From NCBI GenBank assembly GCA_001552515.1, contig BCRI01000039.1, forward strand, positions 1 through 54,315: a stretch of 54,315 bases of DNA, given 5' to 3'. How positions within the stretch are numbered: the stretch's first letter is position 1; every line of letters starts with the position of its first letter. The stretch comes from Sphaerimonospora mesophila NBRC 14179 = JCM 3151. GTDB taxonomy: Bacteria > Actinomycetota > Actinomycetes > Streptosporangiales > Streptosporangiaceae. The notes under the pieces are model-generated. The model had not been told where the DNA came from. It did not search any database and saw only the letters and a program-made list of their open reading frames with translations. Of this stretch, positions 24,466 to 32,664 are shown one piece after another. Made by a program: the position numbers and the translations under genes.

Positions 24466-26460
24466 GTGGAGAAGCGATATGAGCTCTACTGCCGAACCGA
24501 TCCCGTCTTCTACGACTCCCCGGCGCTCTGCCCACCCCGCGGGGCCGCTCGGCCGCCGTCCGAGGGCACGCCGCCCGAGGGCCTGCCGTACCGGATCGAC
24601 GCCGTGCTGTGCGAAGGCGGCGTCTACCTGGCCGGTGACCCGGACACCGGGGAGCGGGTGGTGCTGAAGGAGATCGGGCGGGAGCGCGAGGCCGAGGCGC
24701 TCGTACGGCTCGCCGGGCTGGGCGTGGCTCCGGAGGCGAAGGGCCGTTTCCGCGCCGGTGGGCGACGGTTCCTCGTGCTGGAACACGTCCCGGGCGAGCC
24801 GTTGGACGCGGCCCTCGCCGTACGCAACCCGCTGACGGGCGCGGGAACGGACGACCTCGACGGCCAGGGCCGCCTGGAGGGGTACGTGAGATGGGCGAAG
24901 GACGTCTGCGCCAAGGTCGAGGACGCCGTCATGAAGGTTCACGCGCGTGGTCTGGTCCACGGCGGCCTGAACCCGGCGAACATCCTCATCCGGCCCGACG
25001 GCCGGGTCACGCTGGTCGGCTTCGGGGCGGCCAGATCGATCGCCGAGCCCGATGAGAACGCGGCGGCCGATCCCGCGATCACGCCGTCGGGGACCGTGCC
25101 GCCGGGGGTGGGGGGACTCGACGCCGACCGGTACGCGCTGGCCTGCCTGCGGCTCGCCCTGTTCCTCCCGCTCACCGAGCTGTTCGCGCTGGATCGCGGC
25201 AAGCCCGCCGAGCTCGCCGCAGTGATCAGTGGGCTGTTCCCCGTCCAGGAGAGCTTCCTGCGGCCGGCGGTGCGGATCGCCGGATGCGGTACGAGCCCCC
25301 GGACGCCGCACGTGACGGAAACCGGCTGGCGGCGGATGCGCGACTCGATGACGCGGGCCATCCTGGCGTCGGCCACGCCCGGTCGTGACGACCGGCTGTT
25401 CCCCGGGGACATCGCGCAGTTCGACGGCGACGGCCGCGGGCTCGGTCTCGCGCACGGCGCGGCCGGCGTGCTCTACGCCCTGCACGCCACCGGAGCGGGC
25501 CGGTTCCCCGAACACGAGCAGTGGCTGATCGACCGGGTGCGCCGGCACGGCACGCGGGTCGCGCCGGGGTTCTATGACGGGCTGCACGGCGTCGCCCACG
25601 CGCTGGGCCACCTCGGCCGGCACGAGGAGGCACTGGAGGTGCTCGACATCGCCGGGAGGACGTGCCCGCGGTCGCTCGGCACCGACCTGTACGGCGGGCT
25701 GTCCGGGATCGCGCTGAACCAGGCCTATCTCGGCGATCTCGACGCGGCGCTGCACACCGCCGCCCTGGTGGCCGACCGAGTCGCCGGCGAGGAGACCGAT
25801 GCCCGCCCGGGGCTGATGTACGGATCGACCGGCCCGGCCCTGCTGTTCGTCCGGATGTTCGAGCGGACGGGGGACGTCGAGTGGCTGACCCGGGCGGAGC
25901 GGGCGCTGCGTCGGGATCTGCGCCGTCGCGTGCCACGGGCCGACGGGTCGCTCTGGATCGCCGACCGGGAAGACGATCGGCGGGCCACCCCGCATCTCGA
26001 CCGGGGCAGCGTCGGCCTCTCCTGGGTGCTGGGAGAGTTCCTGCACTACCGGCCGGATCCGGAGCTGGCGGCGGTGCGCGGGCGGCTCGACCGGGCCGCG
26101 CGGGCGCATCTCTACCGCGAGGCCGGGCTGTTCGCCGGCCGGGCCGGGATCATCGCCTATCTGTGCCGGGACCGTGCGGGCGGCTGGGGCCGCGAGGACG
26201 AGGAGACCGGCCGCCAGCTCGCCGCGCTGTCCTGGCACGCGATCGATTTCCGCGGGCACCTCGCGTTTCCGGGTGAGCGGCTGCTCCGGCTCTCGATGGA
26301 CCTCGCCACCGGCACGGCGGGCGTCCTGCTGGCGGTCGGCGCGGCGCTGCACGACGAGCCGGTGGGGCTGCCGTTCCTTGGGGGAGCGCCGCCCGCCCGC
26401 CTGCGGGGTCGTCCGTCGGCGGGCCTGCCGGTCGTGGCCGTGTCCGAGGGCCCCCGGTAG
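24466..26460 (+). CDS. LanKC-like protein: no lyase domain, pseudokinase plus LanC-like domain
   Basis: Related to class III lanthipeptide synthetases but only 664 residues. GTG 24466 gives the hallmark N-terminus VEKRYELYCRTDPVFYDSPA. The sequence then passes within about 30 residues to a kinase N-lobe, skipping the ~180-residue lyase domain. The kinase Lys68 (VVLKE) is kept. The catalytic-loop Asp is Gly167 (VHGGLNPANIL) and the DFG Asp is Gly185 (LVGFGAA), so phosphorylation is unlikely. The C-terminal part shows LanC-type GxxG repeats (YDGLHGVAHALG, LYGGLSGIALN, LATGTAGVLLAV) without zinc ligands. Upstream in-frame ATG 24370 overlaps the micropeptide and is not preferred. It is convergent with a response regulator. 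Confidence 0.82.
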   Translation: MEKRYELYCRTDPVFYDSPALCPPRGAARPPSEGTPPEGLPYRIDAVLCEGGVYLAGDPDTGERVVLKEIGREREAEALVRLAGLGVAPEAKGRFRAGGRRFLVLEHVPGEPLDAALAVRNPLTGAGTDDLDGQGRLEGYVRWAKDVCAKVEDAVMKVHARGLVHGGLNPANILIRPDGRVTLVGFGAARSIAEPDENAAADPAITPSGTVPPGVGGLDADRYALACLRLALFLPLTELFALDRGKPAELAAVISGLFPVQESFLRPAVRIAGCGTSPRTPHVTETGWRRMRDSMTRAILASATPGRDDRLFPGDIAQFDGDGRGLGLAHGAAGVLYALHATGAGRFPEHEQWLIDRVRRHGTRVAPGFYDGLHGVAHALGHLGRHEEALEVLDIAGRTCPRSLGTDLYGGLSGIALNQAYLGDLDAALHTAALVADRVAGEETDARPGLMYGSTGPALLFVRMFERTGDVEWLTRAERALRRDLRRRVPRADGSLWIADREDDRRATPHLDRGSVGLSWVLGEFLHYRPDPELAAVRGRLDRAARAHLYREAGLFAGRAGIIAYLCRDRAGGWGREDEETGRQLAALSWHAIDFRGHLAFPGERLLRLSMDLATGTAGVLLAVGAALHDEPVGLPFLGGAPPARLRGRPSAGLPVVAVSEGPR

Positions 26461-26500
26461 GGCCGGTGGACCGGCGCGGATCGGGGGAGCCGGTGCGGGT

Positions 26501-27106
26501 TCAGAGCCAGCCGGCGTCGCCCGCGATGCGTACGGCGTCCACGCGGTTGCGTGCGCCCGTCTTGTAGAGGATGCGCGAGAGGTGGTTGCGTACCGTGCCG
26601 ACCGACAGGCACAGCTGCTCGGCGATCTCCTTGGACCGCGCGCCGCCGGCGGCGAGCCGGAGCACGTCGAGCTCGCGGGGGGTCAGCGGGTTCTCCGCGG
26701 CCTCCAGCGCGGCGACGGCGAGATCGGTGTCGAGCACGCGGCGGCCGGAGATCATCCGGCGGATGCCCTCGGCGAGCTGCTCCGGGCCGATCTCGATGCT
26801 CATGTAGCCGAGGACTCCGGCGGCGAACGCCCGCCTGACATGGCCGGGGTTGGGCTGAGCCGACAGGATCAGCACCCGGCAGTCGGGCACCTTCTCGCAG
26901 AGCCGAGCGGCGATGTCGATTCCGCCCACGCCGGGCAGGTCGACGTCGATGATCGCGGCGTCGGGCCGGACGCCGAGGGCCGCTGGAACGATGTCCTCCG
27001 CCGAGCCGACATCGGCGACCACCTCGAGGTCGCATTCGCCGTCGAGCGAGGCCACCAGGCCGCGCCGTACCAACGGAACGTGCTCGGCAACCAGGATCCG
27101 GATCAA
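26501..27106 (-). CDS. LuxR-family response regulator with atypical receiver
   Basis: DNA-binding response regulator of 201 residues. TTG 27106 is preferred, with GAGGGG six bases upstream; the longer frame to 27451 crosses the promoter of the next gene. The receiver (1-115) keeps the phospho-acceptor candidate Asp54 (AAIIDVDLPG) and the Ser of LILSA. The conserved Lys of the beta5 segment is missing (GYMSIEIG where active proteins read LxKD/P). The HTH (LTPRELDVLRLAAGGARSKE, IAEQLCLSVGTVRNHLSRIL) is intact. No histidine kinase is adjacent. Class III lanthipeptide loci often carry such orphan regulators (AmfR/RamR type), so control of the LanKC-like locus is plausible. Confidence 0.88.
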   Translation of the reverse strand: MIRILVAEHVPLVRRGLVASLDGECDLEVVADVGSAEDIVPAALGVRPDAAIIDVDLPGVGGIDIAARLCEKVPDCRVLILSAQPNPGHVRRAFAAGVLGYMSIEIGPEQLAEGIRRMISGRRVLDTDLAVAALEAAENPLTPRELDVLRLAAGGARSKEIAEQLCLSVGTVRNHLSRILYKTGARNRVDAVRIAGDAGWL

Positions 27107-27308
27107 GACGCTCCCCTCTGGACAGTTTATCAAAGGGTGATCGAACGGCTTCGCACTGTCAACGAAGTGACTCCATTTGGTCAATGAGAGGTCAACGGAA
27201 CGGGTACCCGAAGCGCGTCGGCACACGCTTCCCCCACACCCCCGTCCGCTACCCTCGAAGGGTGCGACGCATGGCAAGGCGGCTTCTCCGACGCGGGGGT
27301 ACTCACTG

Positions 27309-28613
27309 ATGTACTGGCTCTCCCTGGTCGGATTCGCGATCATCTTCGTCGGGCTGCTGCTCTCCATCGGGCTGCACGAGATCGGCCATCTCGTCCCGGC
27401 CAAGCTGTTCAACGTCAGGGTCACCCAGTACATGGTCGGTTTCGGGCCCACGATGTGGTCCAGCAGACGGGGTGAGACCGAGTACGGCCTGAAGTGGATC
27501 CCGCTCGGGGGCTACATCCGCATGATCGGCATGCTGCCGCCTCGTCCGTCGGACGATCCCAACAAGCTGCGGAGTGTCTCGACCGGCCCGTGGCAGGGCC
27601 TGATCGAGAACGCGCGTGCCGTCGCCTCCGAGGAGATCAGGCCGGGCGACGAGGACCGCGTCTTCTATCGCAAGCCGTGGTGGCAGAAGACCATCATCAT
27701 GTTCGGCGGCCCCGCGATGAACTTCGTGCTCGCCTTCGCGCTGTTCGCCATCGTGATGATGGGATTCGGCGTGACGGTGTCCAAGCCGACCGTCTCCTCC
27801 GTGTCCAAGTGCGTGATCCCGGCCGTCGAGGCGGCCAAGCGGGACTGCCGGGACACCGATCCGGCGACGCCGGCGGCCAAGGCCGGCCTGCTGCCCGGCG
27901 ACCGGATCACCTCGATCGCGGGGACTCCGGTGACCACCTGGGAGGACGCCACCCACCTCATCCGGGCGCACGGCGCCGGCGTCGCGGCCATCGGGATCGA
28001 CCGGGCGGGCCGGAGCATGACCCTCACGGTGAACCTGATCTCCCAGGACATGCCGTCACTCGACGACCCGGCGAAGGTCGAGAAGAACGTGGGGTTCCTC
28101 GGCGTGTCGCCCACGTTCGTGGTCGAGCGGCAGGGACCCGGATACGTGCTCGGTCAGATGTGGGACATGACCGAGCGCACCGCGGTCGCGATGGTCAACA
28201 TCCCGAACAAGATGGTCGGCGTCTGGCAGGCGGCGTTCTCCGGCGAGAAGCGCGATCCGAACGGTCCCATCGGCATCGTCGGCGCTGGCCGCATCGGCGG
28301 TGAGATAGCCGCCTCGGACATTCCCGTCGAGAACAAGATCAATATCTTCATCACCGTGCTCGGCGGGCTCAACCTCGCGATCGGCATGTTCAACCTGATT
28401 CCGCTGCTGCCGCTGGACGGCGGCCACATCGCGGGCGGGCTGTGGGAAGGGATCAAACGCGCCATCGCGCGGGTCCGGCGGCGGCCGATGCCCGCCCACG
28501 TCGACGTCGCGAAGGCGCTGCCGCTGACGTACGTGATGGCCGCGTTGCTCCTCGTCATGGGTGGTCTGCTGATCTACGCCGATCTGGTCAACCCAGTACG
28601 CATCTCCGGCTGA
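27309..28613 (+). CDS. RIP site-2 metalloprotease (M50, RseP/Rip1 type)
   Basis: Intramembrane zinc protease that cleaves anti-sigma factors or other membrane proteins. The product has 434 residues from ATG 27309. The first membrane segment contains the zinc motif HEIGH (LSIGLHEIGHLVPAKLF). The PDZ domain lies about 185-265 (AAKAGLLPGDRITSIAGTPV). The second zinc ligand motif is LPLDGGHIAGG, and a final membrane segment is LTYVMAALLLVMGGLLIYA. In many actinobacteria this gene lies between dxr and ispG; neither is seen next to it here. A GGGGG stretch about nine bases upstream is the likely ribosome site. Confidence 0.94.
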   Translation: MYWLSLVGFAIIFVGLLLSIGLHEIGHLVPAKLFNVRVTQYMVGFGPTMWSSRRGETEYGLKWIPLGGYIRMIGMLPPRPSDDPNKLRSVSTGPWQGLIENARAVASEEIRPGDEDRVFYRKPWWQKTIIMFGGPAMNFVLAFALFAIVMMGFGVTVSKPTVSSVSKCVIPAVEAAKRDCRDTDPATPAAKAGLLPGDRITSIAGTPVTTWEDATHLIRAHGAGVAAIGIDRAGRSMTLTVNLISQDMPSLDDPAKVEKNVGFLGVSPTFVVERQGPGYVLGQMWDMTERTAVAMVNIPNKMVGVWQAAFSGEKRDPNGPIGIVGAGRIGGEIAASDIPVENKINIFITVLGGLNLAIGMFNLIPLLPLDGGHIAGGLWEGIKRAIARVRRRPMPAHVDVAKALPLTYVMAALLLVMGGLLIYADLVNPVRISG

Positions 28614-28685
28614 GCCCGTTGATCGGCGATCCACACTTTCTCAAACTGACGTACGAATAGCCGCGCGGTGTCGTATTCTTCGTCG

Positions 28686-29048
28686 ATGGACGAGTTGGAG
28701 CGGCTGCGTGCGTTGTGCCTGGCGTTGCCCGAGACGACCGAGCGGCTGAGTCACGGCGAGCCGACCTGGTTCGTGCGGGGCAAGAAGACCTTCGTCATGT
28801 TCGCCGACCACCACCACGTCGACAGGCTCGCGTTCTGGTGCGCCGCCCCTCCCGGGGTGCAGGAGGAACTCGTCGAGACCGAGCCCGACCGGTTCTTCCG
28901 GCCGCCCTACGTGGGGCACCGCGGCTGGCTGGGCGTCTACCTGGACGTCCCGGTGGACTGGGACGAGATCCGGCGGATCGTCGCAGACGCCTTCCGCCAT
29001 GTGGCGCCGAAGACGCTCGCCGCCCGGGTGCCCGCTCCGGAGGAGTGA
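28686..29048 (+). CDS. MmcQ/YjbR-family protein
   Basis: Small protein of 120 residues in the YjbR double-wing fold family; its function is unknown, with DNA binding suggested. Conserved features are LCLALPETTERLSHGEPTWF near the N-terminus, FADHHHVDRLAFWC in the middle and PPYVGHRGWLGVYLDVP later. ATG 28686 is chosen by family alignment over 28668. There is no Shine-Dalgarno; a TATTCT hexamer about seven bases upstream suggests a leaderless mRNA. Confidence 0.85.
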   Translation: MDELERLRALCLALPETTERLSHGEPTWFVRGKKTFVMFADHHHVDRLAFWCAAPPGVQEELVETEPDRFFRPPYVGHRGWLGVYLDVPVDWDEIRRIVADAFRHVAPKTLAARVPAPEE

Positions 29049-29086
29049 CCGAGGCACGGGGCGGACCGAGGGGCGGGGCGGACGCC

Positions 29087-30019
29087 TCAGTACATCGATA
29101 TGTGAACGTGGTCGTAGTGGTTGGCGGTGACCCCGCCGCGGTCGGACATCACCCGCCAGCCGGGTCGGCCGAGGTTGTAGATCCGCTGCCGCCAGATCAC
29201 GTACTTCACGCCCAGCTTGGCGCCGTTCTTGATGGCCCAGTCCGCGATGGCGTCGCCGAGGGCCTTCATCTCCTCGGTCGGCATCGCGCCGCCCGAACTC
29301 ATCATGAAGTCGCAGGCGCGACCGAGGGGATGCTCGCCACTCGTGTCCGATCGGTAGCAGCCGACCGGGAAGCGCAGGTCGAAGTGCTCGGCCACCTCGG
29401 AACGCATCAACCGGGTGCGCGGAGTGATGTTGTCGGCGCCGGTGGGCAACTCGGGAGCCCACGAGCCGCCCGGCCGTCTGCCGGGGGCGACGGGGATCAG
29501 CTTGTCGAGCTTGTCCTTGATCTCGTCGATCAGCTTCTCCGCCTCCTTGCGCCGATCGGCGACGGTCGCGGCCTGCGCCTTGAATCGGGCGGTCAGGTCT
29601 TTCGCCGCGTCAGCGGCGCGCTGCCGTTCCGCGCGCGCCTCCTCGAAGCGGCCGAGCCTGAGCACCTGCTCCTGCTGCATCTGGTACACGAGCGCCGAGG
29701 TCGTCAGGTCGGGAACCGGCACCGGGCCGCTCATCTGGTACGTCCGCTCGGCGAAGTCCTCGACCGACCGTCTCATGGCCTCGTAGTCGGCCTCGGCCCG
29801 GGCGAGCCGCTCACGCGCGGCCTGCTCCGCCGTACGGGCCTTGGCCAGCTCGACCCGTTTGGCGTTGTAGTCGACGATCAGCTGGTCGACCTTCTTCTCC
29901 AGGCCGGCGAGCTGTTTCTTGAGGACGCTCCTGCTGGGTTTCGGGTCGGCATGGCCCGCTGTGGCCGTACCGAACACGAGCACGGCGGCCGCCAGCACAA
30001 CGGCGGCCAGAGGTGACAC
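29087..30019 (-). CDS. Secreted coiled-coil protein with ARB_07466-like C-terminal domain
   Basis: Product of 310 residues, GTG 30019. A signal peptide (LAAVVLAAAVLVFGTATAGH, cleavage near AGHA-DP) sends it across the membrane. Residues 30-165 are a long coiled coil (KKQLAGLEKKVDQLIVDYNA, RRKEAEKLIDEIKDKLDKLI), as in NlpC/P60-linked hydrolases. The C-terminal ~105 residues are not NlpC/P60. They fit the ARB_07466-type domain, with PVGCYRSDTSGEHPLGRACD and ANHYDHVHISMY carrying His/Asp reminiscent of LAS-type peptidases. A cell-wall role is inferred and is strengthened by the c-di-AMP riboswitch upstream. Confidence 0.85.
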   Translation of the reverse strand: MSPLAAVVLAAAVLVFGTATAGHADPKPSRSVLKKQLAGLEKKVDQLIVDYNAKRVELAKARTAEQAARERLARAEADYEAMRRSVEDFAERTYQMSGPVPVPDLTTSALVYQMQQEQVLRLGRFEEARAERQRAADAAKDLTARFKAQAATVADRRKEAEKLIDEIKDKLDKLIPVAPGRRPGGSWAPELPTGADNITPRTRLMRSEVAEHFDLRFPVGCYRSDTSGEHPLGRACDFMMSSGGAMPTEEMKALGDAIADWAIKNGAKLGVKYVIWRQRIYNLGRPGWRVMSDRGGVTANHYDHVHISMY

Positions 30020-30047
30020 GCGGGGCAGTGCCCACTCCTCTCCATCT

Positions 30048-30178
30048 GCCTGCCGGGTTAGCTGACGGGTTCGGGCTGGAGGCGCCCGGGCGCCAGGTCG
30101 AACACCTGGCGTGCCTTCACCCCATGTTCCTGTTGGGTCCCCGGCTCCCGGGCGCGGCGCCTGGGATTAGGCCTGTCG
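30048..30178 (-). ncRNA. ydaO/yuaA-type c-di-AMP riboswitch
   Basis: On the minus strand the leader contains the hallmark blocks of this riboswitch in order: GCCTAATCC at the 5' side, AGCCGGGGACCCA, TGGGGTGAA, a variable stem around CGCCAGGTgttcgACCTGGCG, then CCGAACCCGTCAGCTAACC and a closing AGGC that pairs with the opening GCCT. GGAGAGGAG follows. It lies directly upstream of the secreted coiled-coil gene. In actinomycetes this riboswitch class typically turns off cell-wall hydrolase genes when c-di-AMP is high. The consensus match is by recall; a covariance search would settle the edges. Confidence 0.9.
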
Positions 30179-30254
30179 GCTGGGTCAGTCGATGCGAAGG
30201 ATACTAGTGGTACGGAAAGACCGGTTGCCACCCCAAGTCGCAACCATTCGGAGA

Positions 30255-31367
30255 TCAGCCCGTGATCCGGGCCTGCTTCAGCATCCGGGCCGCCTCCTCC
30301 GGCAGTACGTCGTTGACGAAGGCGCCCATCGCGGACTCCGAGCCGGCGAGGTACTTCAGCTTGTCCGGCGCCCGCCGGATGCTGAACAACTGCAGGTGCA
30401 GATAGGCGAGATCGCGCCGATGGGAGACCGGGGCCTGGTGCCAGGCCGCGACGTACGGCATGGCGACCCCGAACAGGCCGTCCAGACGGCGCAGCACCTC
30501 GGTGTAGATCGGCCCGAACGCGGCGCGCTCCTCGGCCGCCAGCGCGGGGATGTCGGGCACCCGGCGGTGCGGATAGACGTGCACCTCGAACGGATAGCGG
30601 GCGGCCGCCGGCACGAAGGCGGTCCAGTGTTCGTTGGCGGCGACCACCCGGGGGCCACGCCGCTCGGCCGCCAGCACATCGGCGAACAGGTTCCCTCCCG
30701 CGTATCGGGCGGCCGTGTCCAGCATCCGCCGGGTGCGCGGCGTCACGTACGGGTAGGCGTAGATCTGGCCGTGGGGATGCGGCAGCGTGATACCGATCTC
30801 GGCGCCGCGGTTCTCGAAGCAGAAGACCTGCTCAACTCCCGGCAGAGCGGACAACTCAGCCGTACGGTCGGCCCATGCCTCCATGACGAGCTCGACCCGG
30901 TCGTCGCCGAGGGAGGCGAAGGAGGCGTCGTGGTCGGCGGTGAAGCACACGACCTCGCAGCGTCCGACGCCCGGCCGCGCCTCGCTGAGCCCGCCCACGT
31001 CGTCGTGCCCGCCCACGTCGTCGTGCCCGCCGGTCCTGGCGCTCTGCCCCGTGTCGAAGCCGCCGGTGTTGAAGCTGAAGGACGGGAAGCGGTTCTCGAA
31101 GACCGCCACCTCGTAGGGGGAGGGGATCTCCGAGCCGGGGTGGGCGGGGCAGAGGGGACACTCCTCGGCCGAGGGGAGATGCGTGCGGGTCTGACGGTGC
31201 CGGGCGACCGCCACCCACTCGTCCAGCAGCGGGTCGTGGCGCAGTTCGGAGGCGAGAGGGCGCGGAGGCAGGTCACGGGTGTCGGAAGCCCCGTGGTCCG
31301 CGTCGTCCCGCCGGTCGTAGTAGATCAGCTCACGGCCGTCGGCGAGATGGGTGATCGTGCGCTTCAC
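30255..31367 (-). CDS. galT: Galactose-1-phosphate uridylyltransferase
   Basis: Leloir-pathway enzyme exchanging UMP between UDP-glucose and galactose-1-phosphate. The product has 370 residues, GTG 31367 with only a weak ribosome site. Features are DPLLDEWVAVARHRQTRTHL, the zinc-type pair ECPLCPAHPG, NRFPSF, and the nucleophile motif HPHGQ (ITLPHPHGQIYAYPY). The second zinc-type region is VHVYPHRRVPDI. A 6-residue GGHDDV duplication from an 18-bp DNA repeat lies in a variable loop around residue 115. No galE or galK is adjacent; the DeoR regulator upstream is the only linked gene. Confidence 0.95.
   Translation of the reverse strand: MKRTITHLADGRELIYYDRRDDADHGASDTRDLPPRPLASELRHDPLLDEWVAVARHRQTRTHLPSAEECPLCPAHPGSEIPSPYEVAVFENRFPSFSFNTGGFDTGQSARTGGHDDVGGHDDVGGLSEARPGVGRCEVVCFTADHDASFASLGDDRVELVMEAWADRTAELSALPGVEQVFCFENRGAEIGITLPHPHGQIYAYPYVTPRTRRMLDTAARYAGGNLFADVLAAERRGPRVVAANEHWTAFVPAAARYPFEVHVYPHRRVPDIPALAAEERAAFGPIYTEVLRRLDGLFGVAMPYVAAWHQAPVSHRRDLAYLHLQLFSIRRAPDKLKYLAGSESAMGAFVNDVLPEEAARMLKQARITG
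30991..31026. repeat. 18-bp tandem duplication inside galT
   Basis: Two perfect, adjacent copies of an 18-base unit (CCGCCCACGTCGTCGTGC) add six residues in frame to GalT. It is a probable strand-slippage site. Confidence 0.9.
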
Positions 31368-31425
31368 GGTGTCTTCACGCTGCCGTTCATGTCGGTCTTC
31401 ACGTCGTCGTTCAGTCGTTCGTGCT

Positions 31426-31457
31426 GTCGCCTGTCGTGTCGCCTGTCGTGTCGCCTG
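31426..31457. repeat. 12-bp tandem repeat between deoR-type gene and galT
   Basis: GTCGCCTGTCGT occurs twice in tandem followed by a partial third copy, within a 159-base region of low-complexity GTC/CGT-rich sequence that separates the two minus-strand genes. Confidence 0.8.
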
Positions 31458-31526
31458 AGCGACCGGTGCCGGCGTCGTCCGTGGCTCCTGCCGCCGCCGT
31501 TCCTCTCGTGTCGTCCGTGCCGCCGT

Positions 31527-32333
31527 TCACGGCGCCGCCGCGCGCGGCCCGGCCTCCCCGGCCGGATCGGCGATGATCAGGCGGCCGACGTGCTCGGACA
31601 GCTCGGCCTGTGCGTCATCCGGTAGTCCTCTGTCGCTGACGACGACATGGGCCTGATCGAGACGGGCGATGGTGCTGATGCCGACCGTGCCCCACTTGGT
31701 GTGGTCGGCCAGGACGACGAGCTGCCGCGCGGCGGCGACCAGCTCCCGGTCGGTCTCGGCTTCGAGGAGGTTCGGGGTCGTGAAGCCGGCTCGGGGGGAC
31801 ATCCCGTGGACGCCGAGCATGAGCGTGTCGACGTTCAGGGATCGGATGGCCGTGACGGCCACCGGTCCCACGAGCGCGTCGGACGGCGTGCGCACCCCGC
31901 CGACCAGCACGATGGTCTGGTCGGTCCGGCCCGCCCGATGGAAGACGTCCGCCACCTGCACCGAGTTCGTGATGACGGTCAGCTCGGGCACCTCGACCAG
32001 ATGGTGGGCGAGGGCCCATGTCGTGGTGCCGGCCGACAATGCGACGGCGCCGCCGGGCTGGACGAGCCGGGCGGCCCGCCGGGCGATCGCCTCCTTCTCC
32101 GCCCGCTGGCGCGCCGACTTGGCCGCGAAACCGGGCTCCTCCGTGGATCCGGTGCCCGCGGCGGTCGCGCCGCCGTGGACCTTCTCGATCAGACCGCGGT
32201 CCGCCAGGACCTCCAGGTCCCGCCGGATGGTCATGTCGGAGACGCCGAGGTCGCGTACGAGCTCGGCGACGCGTACGCCACCCGTCCTGCGGACCCGCTC
32301 CAGGATCGCCTGCCGCCGTTGCTGGGCCAGCAT
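31527..32333 (-). CDS. DeoR-family transcriptional regulator
   Basis: Sugar-responsive repressor of 268 residues; AGGAG six bases before ATG 32333. The N-terminal winged HTH is RRQAILERVRRTGGVRVAEL and LGVSDMTIRRDLEVLADRGL, ending in the DeoR signature KVHGGA. The C-terminal sensor domain (DeoRC) shows SAGTTTWALAHHLVE and ITNSVQVADVF. LVGGVRTPSDALVGP and a late VLADHTKWGTVG follow, binding a sugar phosphate. It lies upstream of galT on the same strand, so galactose-1-phosphate or a related sugar is the likely effector; this is inferred. Confidence 0.92.
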   Translation of the reverse strand: MLAQQRRQAILERVRRTGGVRVAELVRDLGVSDMTIRRDLEVLADRGLIEKVHGGATAAGTGSTEEPGFAAKSARQRAEKEAIARRAARLVQPGGAVALSAGTTTWALAHHLVEVPELTVITNSVQVADVFHRAGRTDQTIVLVGGVRTPSDALVGPVAVTAIRSLNVDTLMLGVHGMSPRAGFTTPNLLEAETDRELVAAARQLVVLADHTKWGTVGISTIARLDQAHVVVSDRGLPDDAQAELSEHVGRLIIADPAGEAGPRAAAP

Positions 32334-32345
32334 CCCTCGCTCCTA

Positions 32346-32361
32346 TCAACAGATTTCAACA
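32346..32361 (-). promoter_or_regulatory. Candidate DeoR operator
   Basis: TCAACA occurs twice, one helical turn apart (TCAACAGATTTCAACA), in an AT-rich patch 13 bases upstream of the DeoR-family start. Direct half-sites at 10-base spacing fit autoregulation by this protein. Confidence 0.5.
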
Positions 32362-32494
32362 AATTATGCCAGATAGAAGTAGCGAGCATGTTGATTCATG
32401 ATGGGTCATTCGGCACGGATCCGGCTTCTCCCTTGTACGGCATGCCGGGCCGGGAGACAGTGGGGAAAAGCCGGACGAGGAAGGCGGTCCCCGG

Positions 32495-32572
32495 ATGGGA
32501 AAGCGCGCACGTAAGTCCAAGGCACGTAAGAAGAAGAAGGCCAACCACGGCAAGCGCCCGACCGGCCGCTAG
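32495..32572 (+). CDS. Ribosomal protein bL37 (actinobacterial)
   Basis: A 25-residue, strongly basic protein: MGKRARKSKARKKKKANHGK followed by RPTGR. It matches the tiny bL37 protein first seen in mycobacterial 50S structures, which carries the same MxKR start and ANHGKRP ending. ATG 32495 has GAGGAAGG about ten bases upstream. It lies alone between deoR and a convergent phosphatase gene. Its size makes it easy to miss. Confidence 0.9.
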   Translation: MGKRARKSKARKKKKANHGKRPTGR

Positions 32573-32664
32573 CGACACGACCCGACACGGCGAGGTCGGG
32601 GAGCGAGGCGGGCCTCGTGCCGGTACGGCTTCATGCCGAGCCGCCGCGGATGTCCACGTGATCG

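Noticed and set aside
27262-27309. Short frame ending in TGATG before the M50 protease
   Set aside because: Only 12-16 codons and no convincing ribosome site; most likely part of the 5' leader.
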